From: Actinomyces qiguomingii
Lineage (GTDB): Bacteria > Actinomycetota > Actinomycetes > Actinomycetales > Actinomycetaceae
NCBI RefSeq assembly: GCF_004102025.1
Contig: NZ_CP025228.1
Span: forward strand, 3,410,001 to 3,474,000
Direction: 5' to 3'
DNA length: 64,000 nucleotides
Shown in pieces: positions 62,551 through 64,000 of the stretch (positions within the stretch are counted from its first letter, which is position 1; each line of letters opens with the position of its first letter). Both the position numbers and the translations under genes were made by a program. The notes beneath the pieces are model-generated. The model worked only from the letters and a program-made list of their open reading frames with translations. It was not told the origin of the DNA and ran no database searches.

Positions 62551-63508
62551 CATGCCCCCGCACCGCATCGCCATGCTCGGTGGGCTGGCTGCCGGCGTCG
62601 GGCTGCTCGGCTACGCCCTGTTTGAGGCGCACTCACCGGTGTTGCGCCGCATCGACGTGCCGGTGTTGGCCGCCGGCGAGCGTCCGCTGACGATCCTGCA
62701 CCTGTCGGATCTGCACCTGACCGACCGCACCGAAGCCCGCGTGGCATGGGTACGGCGTCTGGCACAGATCCGTCCCGACATAGTTGTCAACACCGGAGAC
62801 AACCTGTCCTTCGCCTCCGGTCTGGAGCCACTCGGCCGGGCCCTGGCACCCTTCGCGCATCTGCCCGGCGCCTTCGTGATGGGCGACCACGACTACCGCA
62901 CGACGGTCTTCAAACTGCCCACCCGCTACCTGCGCCGGGATCCGCGTTCCGGCGACGATCCCGAGCAGGAGGCCGCAGTTCAGGCCCTCCCCTGGCGGGA
63001 GGTCCGCGATCTGCAGACCGCCGGTGGTTGGGTCGATCTCACCAATGCACGCGGCCGCATAACCGTTGGGGATCGGCATATCGAGCTGGTCGGGACGGAT
63101 GATCCGCACGTTGATCGGGACGTGTTCCCGCCCTCCGCCCCGGCGGGCGACGACGCCACCGCGGTGCGCGACTTCGCTGGCCGCCCACTGCGACTGGGGC
63201 TGGTGCACGCCCCCTATCGTCGGGTACTGGACGCCATGTCCGACGACGGGGTCGGACTCGCTATCGCCGGACACACGCACGGCGGCCAGTTGTGCCTACC
63301 CGGATACGGCGCACTGGTAACTAACTGTGACCTGGATCGCGGTCGGGCCTCGGGCCTGTCGCGTTGGCCGGACACCCGTCCGGGTGACGAGGCAAACACG
63401 CGGATGCTTCTGCATGTCTCCGCCGGCCTGGGCACGAGCCCGTACACGCCGGTACGCGTGGCCTGCCGCCCCGAGGCAACCCTCCTGACGCTACGTCCCG
63501 TCGACTGA
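62543..63508 (+). CDS. Calcineurin-like metallophosphoesterase, membrane-anchored
   Basis: The 321-residue protein has an N-terminal membrane segment (AMLGGLAAGVGLLGYALF) and the metallophosphoesterase motifs: LSDLHLTD, NTGDNLSF, GDHDYR (GNHD variant) and GHTHGGQLCLP. Relatives such as YkuE and YaeI act on phospholipid-like substrates at the membrane. The ATG at 62543 overlaps the PBP stop by 8 bases; ATG 62552 is the alternative, and the longer open frame upstream is read only from within the PBP gene. Its mycobacterial counterpart, next to ponA2, is Rv3683. Substrate unknown. Confidence 0.88.
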   Translation: MTDMPPHRIAMLGGLAAGVGLLGYALFEAHSPVLRRIDVPVLAAGERPLTILHLSDLHLTDRTEARVAWVRRLAQIRPDIVVNTGDNLSFASGLEPLGRALAPFAHLPGAFVMGDHDYRTTVFKLPTRYLRRDPRSGDDPEQEAAVQALPWREVRDLQTAGGWVDLTNARGRITVGDRHIELVGTDDPHVDRDVFPPSAPAGDDATAVRDFAGRPLRLGLVHAPYRRVLDAMSDDGVGLAIAGHTHGGQLCLPGYGALVTNCDLDRGRASGLSRWPDTRPGDEANTRMLLHVSAGLGTSPYTPVRVACRPEATLLTLRPVD

Positions 63509-63591
63509 CGGCCGCCCGGTCGCAGGTGACGGAATCCTCAGGAACACGATTTCCCCCACCGGCGCGACGACGGATATAGTCATCCCGCACA

Positions 63592-63660
<69 letters not shown>

Positions 63661-63665
<5 letters not shown>

Positions 63666-63827
63666 CGACGAGTACGCCCATGAGCTCGCTCATGAGGCGT
63701 GCGAGGAGGAAGGGGCAACAGGCCGTCAGGCCGAATACCCCGACGACGAGTACGCCCATGAGCTCGCTCATGAGGCGTGCGAGGAGGAAGGGGCAACAGG
63801 CCGTCAGGCCGAATACCCCGACGACTC
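63661..63827. repeat. 78-bp tandem duplication at the tRNA 3' end
   Basis: Two exact copies of 78 bases start with CCCGACGACGAGTACG at 63661 and 63739, and the first bases (CCCCGACGAC) recur at 63816. The first copy begins inside the tRNA 3' end. Each copy holds CATGAG-CTCG-CTCATG, a hairpin that could act as a terminator, and CAGGCCGTCAGGCCG. Confidence 0.9.
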
Positions 63828-63829
63828 GC

Positions 63830-63835
63830 TAACCT
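63830..63835 (+). promoter_or_regulatory. TANNNT -10 box, candidate leaderless start (DUF3375 gene)
   Basis: TAACCT is followed after 7 bases by ATG 63843, with no Shine-Dalgarno sequence. Confidence 0.4.
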
Positions 63836-63842
63836 GGGCCCG

Positions 63843-64000
63843 ATGTCCGAACCTCGCGCAGAAGCCGCCTACAGACGTGCACTGGCGGCCTTCAGAAGTC
63901 CCACACTCGATTTGCTACACGGCCGCTACGCGCCCTTCGTCGTCGCCGCCCTATCGCTCGTCTTCACCCCGGACCGGCCGCTGGTCGCCGTGGCCGACGC
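63843..64000 (+). CDS. DUF3375 protein (Wadjet JetA-like), N-terminus only (partial)
   Basis: The last 158 bases encode 52 residues that begin MSEPRAEAAYRRALAAF and continue FRSPTLDLLHGRYAPFVVAALSLVFTPDRPLVAVADA. The pattern SPTL-x-LL-x4-AP-x-V-x3-L-x2-VF is the start of DUF3375 proteins, of which JetA of Wadjet plasmid-defence systems (JetABCD) is the known member. The gene is cut off by the window edge, and jetB, jetC and jetD, if present, would lie beyond. The start ATG has TAACCT 7 bases upstream. Its place just after a tRNA gene is common for defence islands. Confidence 0.6.
   Translation, partial: MSEPRAEAAYRRALAAFRSPTLDLLHGRYAPFVVAALSLVFTPDRPLVAVAD

Overview
The window is high-GC DNA from an actinobacterium, most likely a host-associated member of the Actinomycetaceae (Actinomyces or a close relative). 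The evidence is the codon use, a GlxR-type Crp regulator, a WhiB4-type WhiB, a sortase C pilus operon with DUF5979-rich adhesins, a Tad locus with an Ssd-type ATPase, and many genes that appear to lack a leader. This assignment is an inference from gene content.

Layout. 1-8183: a catabolic cluster with the last codons of an ornithine carbamoyltransferase, carbamate kinase, an amidinotransferase close to vertebrate AGAT, a DMT transporter, a convincing creatininase, a BCCT transporter, an MFS (ProP/MHS-type) transporter and a TetR regulator. Together they suggest conversion of creatinine/creatine to arginine by transamidination, followed by ATP production through the arginine deiminase route. 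8441-18524: a CPBP membrane protease, topoisomerase I (minus strand), two tandem Aer-like PAS proteins (minus) and an OmpR-type two-component system. 18560-35400 (all minus): two giant LPxTG-like adhesins, a shaft pilin, sortase C and a PAP2 phosphatase. 35400-38500: a 112-bp minisatellite, an IS110 element with a candidate bridge-RNA region, and dispersed repeats.

38513-45206 (minus): a methyltransferase, a reduced Tad locus (fused TadB/TadC, TadA, Ssd/CpaE-like) and a Fic-fold protein with a degenerate active site. 45854-52650: a lipoprotein with an HExxH motif, an S33-type peptidase, two related membrane proteins, and AzlC/AzlD. 52790-56444: a decayed IS3 element, palindromic arrays, an orphan NrdI-like flavodoxin and a 1.1-kb composite repeat that contains nineteen 19-bp units. 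56476-63508: a conserved actinobacterial core (EphE-like hydrolase, nth, glxR/crp, DUF4177, whiB4-like, ponA2-like PBP, metallophosphoesterase) whose order recalls the M. tuberculosis Rv3670-Rv3683 region. 63592-64000: tRNA-Pro(CGG), a 78-bp tandem duplication of its 3' flank, and the start of a DUF3375 gene (Wadjet JetA-like), cut off by the window edge.

Two themes cut across the window. First, an unnamed family of dispersed intergenic repeats built from TTGGACC/GGTCCAA units and GAACTCGATGGT units, bounded in one copy by a perfect 14-bp inverted repeat. Second, at least nine genes have a TANNNT hexamer placed 6-7 nt before the start codon and no Shine-Dalgarno sequence, which is the arrangement of leaderless transcripts.
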